NCBI RefSeq assembly: GCF_042477335.2
Contig: NC_091245.1
Location: 118,640,501 to 118,704,500 of the forward strand
Length of the DNA stretch: 64,000 nucleotides
DNA from: Ovis canadensis
Lineage: Eukaryota; Chordata; Mammalia; Artiodactyla; Bovidae
Reading direction: 5' to 3'
This document shows positions 44,751-57,188 of the stretch, piece by piece; within the stretch, counting starts at the first letter, position 1; each line of letters begins with the position of its first letter. The position numbers were made by a program, and so were the translations under genes. The notes beneath the pieces are model-generated. The model had not been told where the DNA came from and did no database searches. It saw only the letters and a list, made by a program, of their open reading frames with translations.

Positions 44751-46928
44751 GGGTAACAAAAGAAGTAAAGAATGGGTTTTCGTATATAGTTATATATAGC
44801 TTACTTATAGTCTCTTTCACACTAAGGAAAGTTATGTCATGTTGATAATGCTGTGTTTAAGAAGGGGTCAATTCCATTGTACAGCAATGTTCACCATTCA
44901 ATGACATGGAGGTCGTACACAGACACATACATCAGACACAAAATAAAAGAAAGGAAAAACAACACAAACCCTTTGTTATATGATGAGTGATATCTACAGA
45001 GCAATCCTAATGTTAACACTGATTATTAGTTTTCAAACTTTCAGTTCAGTTCAGTCATTCAGTCGTGTCCGACTCTTTGTGACCCCATGAATTACAGCAT
45101 GCCAGGCCTCCGTGTCCATCATCAAACTCACATCCATCGAGTCAGTGATGCCATCCAGCCATCTGATCCTCTGTTGTCCCCTTCTCCTCCTGCCCCTAAT
45201 CCCTCCCAGCATCAGAGTCTTTTCCAATGAGTCAACTCATCACATGAGGTGGCCAAAGTATTGGAGTTTCAGCTTTAGCATCAGTCCTTCCAAAGAATAC
45301 CCAGGACTGATCTACTCTAGGATGAACTGGCTGGATCTCCTTGCAGTCCAAGGGACTTTCAAGAGTCTTCTACAACACCACAGTTCAAAAGCATCAATTC
45401 TTCAATGCTCAGCCTTCTTCACAGTCCAACTCTTACATCCATAAATGACTACTGGAAAAACCATAGCCTTGACTAGACAGACCTTTCTTGGCAAAGTAAT
45501 GCCTCTGCTTTTGAATATGCTATCTAGGTTGGTCATAACTTTCCTTCCAAGGAGTAAGCGTCTTTTAATTTCATGGCTGCAATCACCATCTGCAGTGATT
45601 TTGGAGCCCCCCAAAATTAAGTTTGACACTGTTTCCCATCTATTTCCCATGAAGTGATGGGACCAGATGCCATGATCTTCATTTTCTGAATGTTGAGCTT
45701 TAAGCCAACTTTTTCACTCTCCTCTTTCACTTTCATCAAGAGGCTCTTTAGTTTCTCTTCACTTTCTGCCATAAGGGTGGTGTCATCTGCATATCTGAGG
45801 TTATTGATATTTCTCCCAGCAATCTTGATTCCAGCTTGTGCTTCTTCCAGCCCAGCATTTCTCATGATGTACTCTGAATAGAAGTTAAACAAGCAGGGTG
45901 ACAATATACAGCCTTGACGTACTCCTTTTCCTATTTGGAACCAGTCTGTTGTTCCATGTCCAGTTCTAACTGTTGCTTCCTGACCTGCATATAGGTTTCT
46001 CAAGAGGCAGGTCAGGTGGTCTGGTATTCCCATCTCTTTCAGAATTTTCCACAGTTGATTGTGATCCACACAGTCAAAGGCTTTGGCATAGTCAATAAAG
46101 CAGAAGTAGATGTTTTTTCTAGAACTCTCTTGCTTTTCCCATGATCCAGCAGATGTTGGCAATTTGATCCCTGATTCCTCTGCCTTTTCTAAAACCAGCT
46201 TAAACATCTGGAAGTTCACGGTTCATTTATTGCTGAAGCCTGGCTTGGAGAATTTTGAGCATTACTTTACTAGCATGTGAGATGAGTACAATTGTGTGGT
46301 AGTTTGAGCATTCTTTGGCATTGCCTTTCTTTGGGATTAGAATGAAAACTGACCTTTTCCAGTCCTGTGGCCTCTGCTGAGTTTTCCAAATTTGCTGGCA
46401 TACTGAGTGCAGCACTTTCACAGTATCATCTGTCAGGATTTGAAACAGCTCAACTGGAATTCCATCACCTCCACTAGCTTTGTTCATAGTGATGCTTTCT
46501 AAGGCCCACCTGACTTCACATTCCAGGATGTCTGGCTCTAGGTGAATGATCACACCATCGTGATTATCTTGGTCATGAAGATCTTTTTTGTACAGTTCTT
46601 CTGTGTGTTGTTGCCACCTCTTCTTAATATCTTCTGCTTCTGTTAGGTCCATACCATTTCTGTCCTTTATCAAGCCCATCTTTGCATGACATGTTCCCTT
46701 GGTATCTCTAATTTTCTTGAAAGGATCTCTAGTCTTTCCCATTCTGTTGTTTTCCTCTATTTCTTTGCATTGATCGCTGAGGAAGGCTTTCTTATCTCTC
46801 CTTGCTATTCTTTGGAACTCTGCATTCAGATGCTTATATCTTTCCTTTTCTCTGCTTTTCGCTTCTCTTCTTTTCACAGCTCTTTGTAAGGCCTCCTCGG
46901 ACAGCCATTTTGCTTTTTTGCATTTCTT

Positions 46929-47490
<562 letters not shown>

Positions 47491-49015
47491 TCACGAACCT
47501 CTGTCCATAGTTCATCAGGCACTCTGTCTATCAGATCTAGTCCCTTAAATCCATTTCTCACTTCCACTGTATAGTCATAAGGGATTTGATTTAGGTCATA
47601 CCTGAATGGTCTAGTGGTTTCCCCCACTTTCTTCAATTTAAGTCTGAATTTGGCAATAAGGAGTTCATGATCTGAGCCACAGTCAGCCGTTGGTCTTGTT
47701 TTTGCTGACTGTATAGAGCTTCTCCATCTTTGGCTGCAAAGAATATAATCAACCTGATTTTGGTGTTGACCATCTGATGATGTCCATGTGTAGAGTCTTC
47801 TCTTGTGTTGTTGGAAGAGGGTGTTTGCTATGACCAGTGCATTCTCTTGGCAAAACTCTATTAGCCTTTGTCCTGCTTCATTGTGTACTCCAAGGCCAAA
47901 TTTGCCTGTTACTCCAGGTGTTTCTTGACTTCCTACTTTTGCATTCCAGTCCCCTATAATGAGAAGGACATCTGTTTTGAGTGTTCGTCCTAAAAGGTCT
48001 TGTAGGTCTTCATAGAACCATTCAACTTCAGCTTCTTCAACGTTACTGGTTGGGGCATAGACTTGGATTACTGTGACATTGAATGGTTTGCCTTGGAAAT
48101 GAACAGAGATCATTCTGTCGTTTTTGAGACTGCATCCAAGTACTGCATTTTGAACTCGTTTGTCGACCATGATGGCAACTCCATTTCTTCTGAGGGATTC
48201 CTGCCCACGGTAGTAGATATAATGGTCATCTGAGTTCAATTCACCCATTCCAGTCCATTTTAGTTCGCTGATTTCAATGTTCACTCTTGCCATCTCCTGT
48301 TTGATCACTTCCAATTTGCCTTGATTCGTGGACCTATTCCAGGTTCCTATGCAATATTGCTCTTTACAGCATCAGACCTTGCTTATATCACCGGTCACGT
48401 CCACAGCTGGGTGTTGTTTTTGCTTTGGCTCATTCCCTTCCTTCTTTCTGGAGTTATTTTTCTACTAATCTCCAGTAGCATATTGGGCACCTACCAACCT
48501 GGGGAGTTCCTCTTTCAGTATCCTATCATTTTGCCTTTTCATACTGTTCATGGGGTTCTCAAAGCAAGAATACTGAAGTGGTTTGCCATTCCCTTCTCCA
48601 GTGGACCACATTCTGTCAGACCTCTCCACCATGCCCGTCCATCTTGGGTGGCCCCACAGGGCATGGCTTAGTTTCATTGAGTTAGACAAGGCTGTGGGCC
48701 GTGTGATTAGATTGACTAGTTTTCTGTGATTATGGTTTCAGTGTGTCTGCCCTCTGATGCCCTCTCGCAATACCTACCATCTTACTTGGGTTTCTCTTAC
48801 CTCGGACATGGGGTATCTCTTCATGGTTGCTCCAGCAAAGCACAGCCACCGCTCCTTACCTTGGACGAGGGGTATCTCCTCACTGCCGCCCCTCCTGACC
48901 TTTAACATGGAGCAGCTCCTCTCGGCCCGCCTGCACCCACGCAGCGACCGCTCCTTGGATCTCAAATAATTAACAAGTCATTGGAGAGTTCACCATAGAA
49001 CAGTAGGTGAATGTC

Positions 49016-49265
49016 ATCCATCTTGATTGTATGCACGCTAAGTCGCTTCAGTCGTGTCCAACTCTTTGCCACCCTATGTACTGTAGCCCGCCAGGCTCCT
49101 CTGTCCATGGGATTCTCCAGGCAAGAATACTGGAGTGGGTTGCCATTCCCTCCTCCAGGGGATGTTCCTGACCTAGGGATCGAACCCACATTTCTTATGA
49201 CTCCTGCATTAGTAGATGGGTTCTTTACCACGAGCACTACCTGGGAAGCCCTATCCATCTTGATT
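49016..49265 (-). mobile_element. Bov-tA SINE with 13-bp TSD
   Basis: SINE at 49029-49252 between ATCCATCTTGATT copies (49016-49028 and 49253-49265). Confidence 0.93.
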
Positions 49266-49964
49266 AGGTAAAAGTAAAAGCATAGCTGAAAGATGTAGAG
49301 AAGTAGAAGATGGAAGCAGTGGGGAGGGCAAAGTGAAAGTGCAAAGGTCAGAGGTGGGAGAGGTCACAAGATGCTACATCTAGAAATAGACCTCAGTGGG
49401 CCATTTAACAATATGCAGGTGACCATGGAAGCAGAGAGGAAGGTTATATAACTGTACAGAGTGAGGACAGGGAGATGAAAGTCAACTCTAACAGTATACA
49501 GTCAAGAAGCAATGTTTACAATGGATGTATTGATATATATAATATATAGAGGTAAGGAGGCAACTCCCAGAAAAAATCCAAATGTAAAAAGAGTTCAAAA
49601 GTAGTTGTTCCTTGATAGCAAGATTGGGTGGGCCAGAAAATGTTGCTTTTTTTATAATACCTGATTTATTTAGCAACTGTGCATAATCTGTATTAGTGAC
49701 ATTTTTAAAAATAAGAGAAGCAAGTTGTTATGCATTTGAGAGAGTTATCCATTCAAAATAGTAAAATGAAATATATTGTGTTATTTAGGGGCCTTTGTAT
49801 TTCTGGAAAACTGAGCCATTTCTTGAGGGTGTAAGATAGCCAGTTTTACTACACCAGTTCCCATTTCTATCTGAAGGAGGCCATGTCTACCTCCCCCTTC
49901 AACCCTACAACCCCTGCAAACTAGATGCCTGCAACTTGGTTGCACTGTACTTAAATAAAGGGTA
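49266..49964. other. No recognised feature
   Basis: Unassigned AT-rich DNA. Confidence 0.5.
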
Positions 49965-50278
49965 ACTAGATATCACTTATATGTGGAATCAAAAAAATAA
50001 TACAATTCAGTGCATATACAAAACAGAGGAAGAGCCCACTGATACATAAAATGACCTTGTGGTTACCACAGCAGGGGCAGGGATTAGGGACACGGGGTTA
50101 ACAGATATGAACTGCTATATACAAAAATAGATAGATAGCAAAGACATAATGTATAGCACAAGAAATTATGCTCATTATCATTTAATAACCTATAATACAA
50201 TCAGTAAAGACACCAAATCACTATGCTGTGTACCTGAAATTAACACAATATTGTAAATCAACTGTACTTAAAAAAAAA
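49965..50278 (+). mobile_element. Artiodactyl L1 3'UTR
   Basis: 'gatatcacttatatgtggaa' (49969), 'accttgtggttaccacagca' (50054), 'ctatgctgtgtacctgaaat' (50221), 'attgtaaatcaactgtactt' (50250), then an A run. Confidence 0.88.
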
Positions 50279-51120
50279 GAGTAACCACTCAACAAGTCAC
50301 TAGGTACCTTATGATTTGCTATGAGATCAGACTTTGCCCCCAGATAATAGCCCTAATATCTATTGTTTGCCTAGCTTGCAATTTTATGTGTATACAGAGC
50401 ATTTCTCTGCAATCAAAAATCCACACAAACATTAAACCTTTGTACCCTTGGCACCTAAGCCCATTAACCTCTGTGCTAGATAGCCGCATATTAATCCTTC
50501 TTCCTTCACCCACAGAACCCAGCTCAAGTGTGCTCGAAGTGTCCATATTCTTTGTGCTTGCGTATCTATGTATGGCTTTGATTTTTTGGTTAAGGAAAAA
50601 AAAGTTTTGCTTTCTAAAAATGTTATGCTTACTGAAACCTAGGCATGGACCAAAATTTAAAAATATTTTTTATACTGGAGAAAAAACTGGTATCAGTGAA
50701 ACAAAATGGAGAATCCAAAAATAGACCCAAACACATATGGCACTTTATTTTTTGGTAACACTGGCATTTCAAACAGGTCACAAAATCATAGACCCACAAA
50801 AAAAAATAATTAGCAGGGGGAAGCCACGTCCCTATATTTTGGTGCCTCAAAGGTTTCAAACCTAATTATCAACAATTTATGCATCAAGAGTTGAACATAA
50901 AGTAAGCAATAAAACTTCAAAGAGAAAGCATAAGTGACCATGGGAAAGGCCTTTCTAAAATGGAATTAAAACCTAGAGTTCATAAAATTTTTAAATTGGT
51001 ATATTTCAATATCAATAAATTTTTCTGTATGGAATTAAACTAGTGTAAACAAAGTCCAAAGATCAGTGTCAAATTAAAATAATATATTTTATTTTAATAT
51101 AAACTAATATATTTACAACA
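50279..51120. other. Mostly unassigned; small L1 ORF2 scrap
   Basis: A 137-codon frame (50311-50724, +) reads as hydrophobic text with no known domain. Its end overlaps an L1 ORF2-like scrap at about 50690-50745 ('acaaaatggagaatccaaaa'). I treat the frame as chance. Confidence 0.45.
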
Positions 51121-51344
51121 TGCATACATGCTAAGTTGCTTCAGTCATGTCTGACTCTTTGCCCCTCGGGGGAACTGTGCCCCTCAAGCTCCTCTGTCCA
51201 TGGGATTCTCCAGGAAAGAATACTGGAGTGGGTTGCCATGCCATCCTCCAGGGGATCTTCCCAACCCATGCATCAAACCCATGTCTATTAATTCTCCTGC
51301 ATTGGAAGGTGGATTCTTTACCACAAGAGCCACCTGGGAAGCCC
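51121..51344 (-). mobile_element. Bov-tA SINE
   Basis: 'tgctaagttgcttcagtcat' (51129), 'gtccatgggattctccagga' (51196), head 'gccacctgggaagccca' to 51344. A short insertion or mutation around 51160-51185 disturbs the usual body. Confidence 0.9.
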
Positions 51345-51569
51345 AATTACAGCAACATATATGACAAAAAGGTCTAATTTCCTTAATTTATAAAAAGTGT
51401 GTAATAGTTAATAAGAAAAAATTGACAAATTTAATATGACAGTAAGCAAAAGATGAGAACTGGCAATTTTCACATAAAACAGCTTCATCCACTAAATACA
51501 AATGAATAAATAATAAAACTTACTAATTATTAAATAAATATAAGTAAAAATGAAATACCTATGGGGTTG
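51345..51569. other. No recognised feature
   Basis: AT-rich spacer. Confidence 0.5.
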
Positions 51570-52205
51570 ACAAACATGTAAAGTTCAATAATAGCCACAG
51601 TTGTTGAAATGTAGATATATAGGCTCAGATTACTGCTGTGGAACTATAAACTGGTGGACTCAGGGAGGAAAATTTGGCTGTAACTATCAATACTCACGGT
51701 ACTTCGACTTAGCATTTCCACTAATGAGGAAATATACTACAGATATAGTTACAACATCTGATGAAGATAGTCTATGAGATTAGATTCCTTAGAATATTTG
51801 TAATAGCAAAAAAAAAAAATTTTAAGGAGGGAGAGAAAGAGAGAGCTATGAATAAATTATCAGCAGGAAATTTGTAAATATATATATATATATATAATTT
51901 AATAGCCTGGCAGCACCAGGTGTTAGCAAGTTTTCTGAGAAATGGTTTCTTCTGTTCAGGGATGTGGGGAGGGATGGGTGCTACACAGAGACAGTTTGGC
52001 ATTTCCTGGTGAAACTGAGATACTGTGACCTAGAAATTCCAGTCTTAGAAATATAATCTTTAAAAGTTAATGCATATGAGAATCAAAATACATCTATATG
52101 TTCATAAAAACATTTTCTACAATAAGCACAAATGGAAACAATCCATATATCCATAAACATTACAACTGATTTTTTTAGTGAGATTTAGTTATACAATGAA
52201 ATAAC

Positions 52206-52876
52206 TCAATGTTTAAAAAACAAAGATCATGGAATCTGGCCCTATCACATCATGGCAAATAGATGGGGAAAAAGTGGAAACAGTGACAGATTTTATTTTC
52301 TTGAGCTCCAAGATAACTGCAGATGGTGACTGCAGCCATGAAATTAAAAGATGCTTGCTCCTTGGAAGAAAAACTATGACAGACCTAGACAGCGTATTGA
52401 AAAGCAGAGACATCACTTTGCCAACGAAGCTCCATATAGTCAAAGTATGGTTTTTCCAATAGCGATGTGACAGTTGAACCATAAGGTAGGCTGAGTCTTG
52501 AAGAATTGATGTTTCCAAACTGTGGTGCTGAAGAAGACTCTTGAGAGTCCCTTGGATAGCAAGGAGATCAAACCAGTCAATCCTAAAAAAAATCAACCCT
52601 GAATATTCACTGCAAGGACTAATGCTGAAGCTCCGATACTTTGGCCACCTGATACAAAGAACCAACTCTGGAAAAGACCCTGATACTAGGAAAGATTGAG
52701 GGCAAGAGGAGAAGAGGACAACAAAAGTTGAGATGGTTGGATGGCATCACTGATTCAATGGACATGAGTTTGAGCAAACTCAGGGAGATAGTGAAGGCCA
52801 GGGAAACCTGGTGTGCTTCAGTTCATGGAGTCGCAAAGAGTCACACATGAGTTAGCAACTGAATAACAACAACTAT
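52206..52876 (+). mobile_element. BovB 3' end
   Basis: From 'actcaatgtttaaaaaacaa' (52204) through the C-terminal ORF relic to the tail at about 52875. The 150-codon minus frame (52213-52665) is antisense BovB. Confidence 0.92.
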
Positions 52877-52915
52877 CATACAGTAATAAAATAAATCAAC
52901 TCAGCCACAGGCCGC

Positions 52916-53117
52916 CAGGGCTTCCTAAGTGGCGCTAGTGGTAAAGAACCTGCCTGCCAGTGCAGGAGATGTGGGTTCATCCCTGGGTTGGGAAGATCGC
53001 TTGGAGGAGATCATGGCAATCCACTCCAGTATTCTTTACTGGAGAATTCATGGACAGAGGAGCCTGGCAGGCCACAGTCCGTGGAGTTGCAAAGAGTTGA
53101 ACACGACTGAATGACTT
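52916..53117 (+). mobile_element. Bov-tA SINE
   Basis: 'gggcttcctaagtggcgcta' (52918), 'gggaagatcgcttggaggag', tail 'aacacgactgaatgactta'. Confidence 0.9.
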
Positions 53118-53415
53118 ATGACCCCTGCATGCACGTGCCACGATATGGATGACTCTCATAAATATAATGCAGAAAAAAAGAGGCAAGAAGCAAAATTCAT
53201 GAAATGTGGTTCCATCTAAATACAGTTTATAAACAGAAAAATAAACTGTCCTGTTAAGAAATGCATCCCTGAAGGTAAAAAAAATTTCAATGCAAACAAA
53301 TTATCACAAAAGTTAAGATAGTTTGAGTTCCAGTTCTAATAGAGAGAAATAATGCTGTAATTGAGTAGGAGTCCGCTGGGGATCTTTAGGTGGTAGCAGT
53401 GCTCTGTTTCTTATC

Positions 53416-53577
53416 CTGCTGCTGCTGCGGCTAAGTCGCTTCAGTCGTGTCCAACTCTGTGCGACCCCATAGACAGCCGCCCATCAGGCTCCCCTGTCCC
53501 TGGGATTCTCCAGGCAAGAACACTGGAGTGGGTTCCCAACTCCTTCTCCAATGCATGAAAGTGAAAAGTGAAGAGTC
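53416..53577 (-). mobile_element. BovA2 SINE, partial
   Basis: 'cctgctgctgctgcggctaa' (53415) through 'atgcatgaaagtgaaaagtg' (53551-53570). Confidence 0.9.
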
Positions 53578-53739
53578 ATATCTAAATAGTGTGCTTGTAT
53601 ATGAGTGTTTGTGTGTACGTGCATGTATACACATTATAAATGTTATATGCAACAGTAAAATAAAAGCAAAGGAAATTCTAAATCTACTATTGGGATATCC
53701 TTAGATGATTACAATACCCTCATCAAAGATCCTTTAGAT

Positions 53740-54470
53740 TTTTTTTTGAAGTATTGATTTAAAATACAATATTGGGCTTTCCTGGTGGCTCAGTGATAAT
53801 CTGCCTGCCAGTGCAGCAGACACAGGTTCACTCCCTGATCCAGGAAGATCCCACATGCCGCGGAGAAACTGAGCCCATGAGCCACAGCTACTGAGCCTGC
53901 ACTGTGGAGCCCGAGAGCTGCAACTGCCAGAGCCAGTGTGCCCTAGGGCCCGTGCTCTGTGACAAGAGAAACCACCACAATGAGAAGCCCACACTGCAAC
54001 TGGAGGGGAGAGCCTGCCCACCACCACTAGAGAAGGGCCCGTGCTCTGCAACAAGGGAAACCACCACAATGAGAAGCCCACGCTGCAACTGGAGGGGAGA
54101 GCCTGCCCACCACCCCTAGAGAAGAGCCCGTGCTCTGCGACAAGGGAAACCACCACAGTGACAAGCCCACACTGCAATTGGAGGGGAGCCTGCCCACCAC
54201 CACTAGAGAAGGGCCCGTGCAGCAACAGGGACCCTGCACAGCCATAAATGCGTAAAATTCCTCTACATTCTTTTAAAAATGTGTTTCAAGTATACCAAAA
54301 AGTGATTCAGATATATGTATTTCAGACACACACACACACACACACACACACACTTTCTTTTCCATGGTGGTTTTGTGTAAGGTATCCAATATAGTTCCTT
54401 GTATTATATAGTAGAATCTTGTTGTTTATCTATAGAACTTTGTATCTGCTAATGTCTCCAGTTGATAGCA
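53740..54470 (-). mobile_element. L1 3'UTR split by a CHR SINE
   Basis: A T run at 53740-53747 is followed by 'gaagtattgatttaaaatac', then the SINE, then 'aagtgattcagatatatgta' (54300), a (CA)n run at 54325-54352 and 'ggtatccaatatagttcctt' (54382). Antisense ruminant L1 3'UTR. Confidence 0.8.
53775..54250 (+). mobile_element. CHR-type SINE with internal triplication
   Basis: Head 'gggctttcctggtggctcag' (53774). The body segment starting GGGCCCGTGCTCTG is present three times in tandem at 53946-54034, 54035-54123 and 54124-54210 (89, 89 and 87 bp). A partial fourth start follows at 54211. The frames with repeated peptide on both strands come from this. Confidence 0.92.
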
Positions 54471-54515
54471 TTTGGGTAAAAAAGATGTATTAATACATCT
54501 CTAGTCAGTAAGTTG

Positions 54516-55484
54516 TTTTTTGTTTTTTTGTGTTTTTTTTTGAAGAAAATATGCAATGTTTTACTAGCTGCATACATTTCAACAAACAAGTTGGGGACAC
54601 AGATTTGGCTATTTAGATTGTTAAAAATATTTATTACAAGGTTTATTTTCCTATATGTAAGAGAAAACACATGACTGGAGATATTGAGATGGAAACTGGG
54701 TTAAACCAATTCCCAAGTCCTTATCAAGTAATTAATCAATAAAGGAAAAGATACTTTGGAACTAAAAATTAGGGAAGCTTATACACAATTTACGGAGAAG
54801 GCAATGGCACCCCACTCCAGTACTTTTGCTTGGAAAATCCCATGGATGGAGGAGCCTGGTAGGCTGCAGTCCATGGGGTCGCAAAGAGTCGGACACGACT
54901 GAGTGACTTCACTTTCACTTTTCACTTTCATGCATTGGAGAAGGAAATGGCAACCCACTCCAGTGTTCTTGCCCGGAGAATCCCAGGGATGGGGAAGCCT
55001 GGCGGGCTGCCGTCTATGGGATCACACAGAGTTGGACACGACTGAAGCGACTTAGCAGCAGCAGCAGCAGCATACACAATTTAGATAGGGGTGGGAGAGA
55101 AAAATAAATCAAAATGAAGTCAGATCGTTTACATTTTATAGCCTTCAATTCAGCACATAAAACTGTACTATTTAATGTGTTTCTCCACGAACTTTTTGTG
55201 AAATTCAGATCGAAGCATATCGTTTACAAATCTTTTGTCTTTCTTCTGATCATCTATACCTTTTGCACAGTTCTTGAAGACAACATCATCATCCCACCTT
55301 CTTTTAACTTTGAAGTTGGCCTGAGGCTGGGATGGGCCAGTGAGATTAAGAAGAGGGTTTCCACTCAGAATGTTTTCTATATGAATCCTTTCTTCTTCAG
55401 CCTTTTGTTCTTGTTCCTTCCTGGCCTGCTCTTCAGCTCTTTCTTTTTTAATTTTTTTCCAACTCTGCAAGAAGAGCCGCTCTT
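54516..55484 (-). pseudogene. CWC15: CWC15 processed pseudogene, 5'-truncated
   Basis: CWC15 is a spliceosome (NTC/Prp19-associated) protein. The minus frame ending at 55168 carries its C-terminal ~100 residues: the [20 protein letters not shown] coiled segment, then [36 protein letters not shown], and the end. An upstream piece to 55484 (coding AALLAELE) is shifted by an extra A in the run at 55447-55456. Nothing before this is present, so about half of the protein is missing. No introns are present. 3'UTR sequence continues past a nested BovA2 (54793-55071) to AGTAAA (about 54562-54567) and an A-rich tail seen as T's (54516-54541). The 5' end abuts a SINE fragment at 55484. Confidence 0.85.
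54781..55083 (+). mobile_element. BovA2 SINE with 12-bp TSD in the CWC15 3'UTR
   Basis: SINE at 54793-55071 between ATACACAATTTA copies (54781-54792 and 55072-55083), with a (CAG)n tail at about 55056-55070. Confidence 0.93.
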
Positions 55485-55580
55485 AGCGACCCCATGGACT
55501 ACAGCCCACCAGGGTCCTCCATCCGTGGGATTTTCCAGGCAAGAGTACTGGAGTGGGGTGCCATTGCCTTCACTTCAGCT
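55485..55580 (-). mobile_element. BovA fragment abutting CWC15
   Basis: Reads on the minus strand from 'ggcaatggcaccccactcca' (about 55572) to 'ccatggggtcgctaagag' (about 55484), where it stops abruptly and CWC15 sequence starts on the same strand. Confidence 0.85.
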
Positions 55581-55957
55581 TTTTTTCCCCATGTGCATGG
55601 AATAGCTTTTCCTGTCCCCTCACTTTCAGTCTGTGTGTGTCTATAGACCTGAAATGAGTCTCTTATAGGCAGCAAATATATAGGTCTTTTTAAAAAATCC
55701 ATCCAGTTAGTCTGTCTTTTGGTTGGAGTATTTGTTTACATGTAAGGTAACTATCAACTTCTATGTTCTTATTGCCATTTTGTTAATTATTTTGGGATTT
55801 GTTTTTGTAGACCATTATTCTCCCTTCTTTTGTTCTCTTTTGGTGTGATGATGATCTTTAGTGTTATGTTTGGATTCCTTTCTTTCTTTTTTGTGTGTAT
55901 ATCTATTGTAGATTTTTGGTTTGCAATTACTTTGAAGTTTTAGTATAGCAGTCTATA

Positions 55958-56040
55958 TACTGGGTTAGCCAAAAAGTTCATTTGGGTTTTTCCTTAACAG
56001 CTTATGCAAAACTCGAATGAAGTTTATGGCCAACCCAGTA
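55958..56040. mobile_element. Mariner-derived MITE (palindromic)
   Basis: A 79-bp hairpin (55960-56038). The left arm CTGGGTTAGCCAAAAAGTTC pairs with the right arm GAAGTTTATGGCCAACCCAG. It sits between TA dinucleotides (55958-55959 and 56039-56040), the mariner target duplication. It lies in antisense L1 ('gtctatata/tacaagatt'). Confidence 0.9.
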
Positions 56041-56340
56041 TATACAAGATTATTTTAAATTGCTGGTCTCTGAATTTCAAATGCATTTTAAATACCCTGC
56101 ATTTGTACTCTCCTCTCCTCATAGTTACTGGTTTTCCTATACTTCACATATAACTGTTTTTTGTATCCCTTAACTTCTTATTTTGTATACAGATGATTTT
56201 GCTACTTTTTTATTTGAACCTCCTTGGTGGTTTGTGCGTGTGTGTTTTCCTACATTTACTATTTGTTTGTCTTTACTGGTGAGCTTTTCCATTTCTTAAT
56301 TTTTTTTCTAGTTGTGGCCTTTTATTTTCAGCCTAGAGAA

Positions 56341-56573
56341 GTTCCTTTTATTTTTTTTTAAATTTTATTTTATGATTATTAGTTTTTTTACTTTACAATA
56401 TTGTACTGGTTTTGCCATACATCAGCATTAATCCACCACGGGTGTACACGTGTTCCCAATCCTGAACCCCCCTCCCACCTCCCTCCCCATACCATCCTTC
56501 TGGGTCATCCCAGTGCACCAGCCCCAAGCATCCTGTATCCTGCATCAAACCTAGACTGGGGATTCGTTCCTTT
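56341..56573 (-). mobile_element. Short L1 3' end with 8-bp TSD, nested in L1
   Basis: A T-rich start (56349) is followed by 'gtactggttttgccatacat' (56404) and 'accatccttctgggtcatcc' (56491). It is flanked by GTTCCTTT (56341-56348 and 56566-56573). Without it the host L1 reads straight through. Confidence 0.85.
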
Positions 56574-57188
56574 CAGTATTTCTTGTAAAGCTGGTTTGGT
56601 AGTGCTGAATTCTTTTAGATTTTGCTTGTCCATAAGCTTTTGATTTTTTCATCAAAACTGTATGAGTCTTACTAGGTAAAATATTCTTGGTTGTAGCTTT
56701 TTGCTTTTTCATCACATTATATATATTGTGCTACTCCCTTATGGCTTGCAGAGTTTCTGCTGAAAAATCAGCTGATAGCCTTATGGGAATTCCATTGTAT
56801 GTTATTTGCTGCTTTTCCCTTGCTGATTTTACTATTCTCTCTTTATCCTTAATTTTTGTCATATTGATTACAATTATCTTGGTGTATTTCTCTTTGGGTT
56901 AATCCTGTATGGAACTCTGAACTTCCTGGGCTTGTGTTACTATTTAATTTACCAAGTTAGGGAGGTTTTCAGTAATTTTTCTCTTCAAATATTTTCTCAG
57001 GTCTTTATCTCTCTTCTCTTTCTCGGCCCCTTGTAATGTGAACATTAGTGTGCTTGTTGTTGTCCCAGAAGTCACTTAAATTATCCTCATTTCTTTTTGT
57101 TTTTGTTTTTCCGTTTAGCAGCATGAGATAGCTCTTGAAATATTCCTGTATAAGCTATGTTCTTATTGCCATCTTGCTAATGCTATTC

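Larger units (their letters stand above)
51570..53330 (+). mobile_element. Old L1M, split by BovB and Bov-tA
   Basis: L1M 3' text runs from about 51570 to 52205, with 'gtttggcatttcctggtgaa' at 51994 and 'aatggaaacaatccatatat' at 52131. It resumes as 'atcatacagtaataaaataa' at about 52876, then 'gatatggatgactctcataa' at 53143 and 'aaattcatgaaatgtggttc' at 53193. Insertions: BovB at 52206-52876 and Bov-tA at 52916-53117. A (TA)n run lies at 51879-51896. Confidence 0.72.
55581..57125 (-). mobile_element. L1 ORF1 end to ORF2 endonuclease start (antisense)
   Basis: Reading the minus strand from 57125, the sequence follows ORF1 ('gacaacaacaagcacactaa'-like), the ORF1 end, the inter-ORF spacer (about 55800-55900) and the start of the ORF2 endonuclease. 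The last includes 'tttgctgcctataagagact' and 'agactgaaagtgaggggaca' to about 55600. All frames are broken. It is interrupted by a mariner MITE and a short L1 3' end. Confidence 0.82.

Noticed and set aside
50311-50724. 137-codon hydrophobic frame as a possible gene
   Set aside because: No known family, no splice or promoter signals, AT-rich chance-type frame ending in an L1 scrap. Left as unassigned DNA.
53734-54247. Frames with repeated peptide units
   Set aside because: All four frames read the triplicated CHR SINE in different phases. No protein is encoded.
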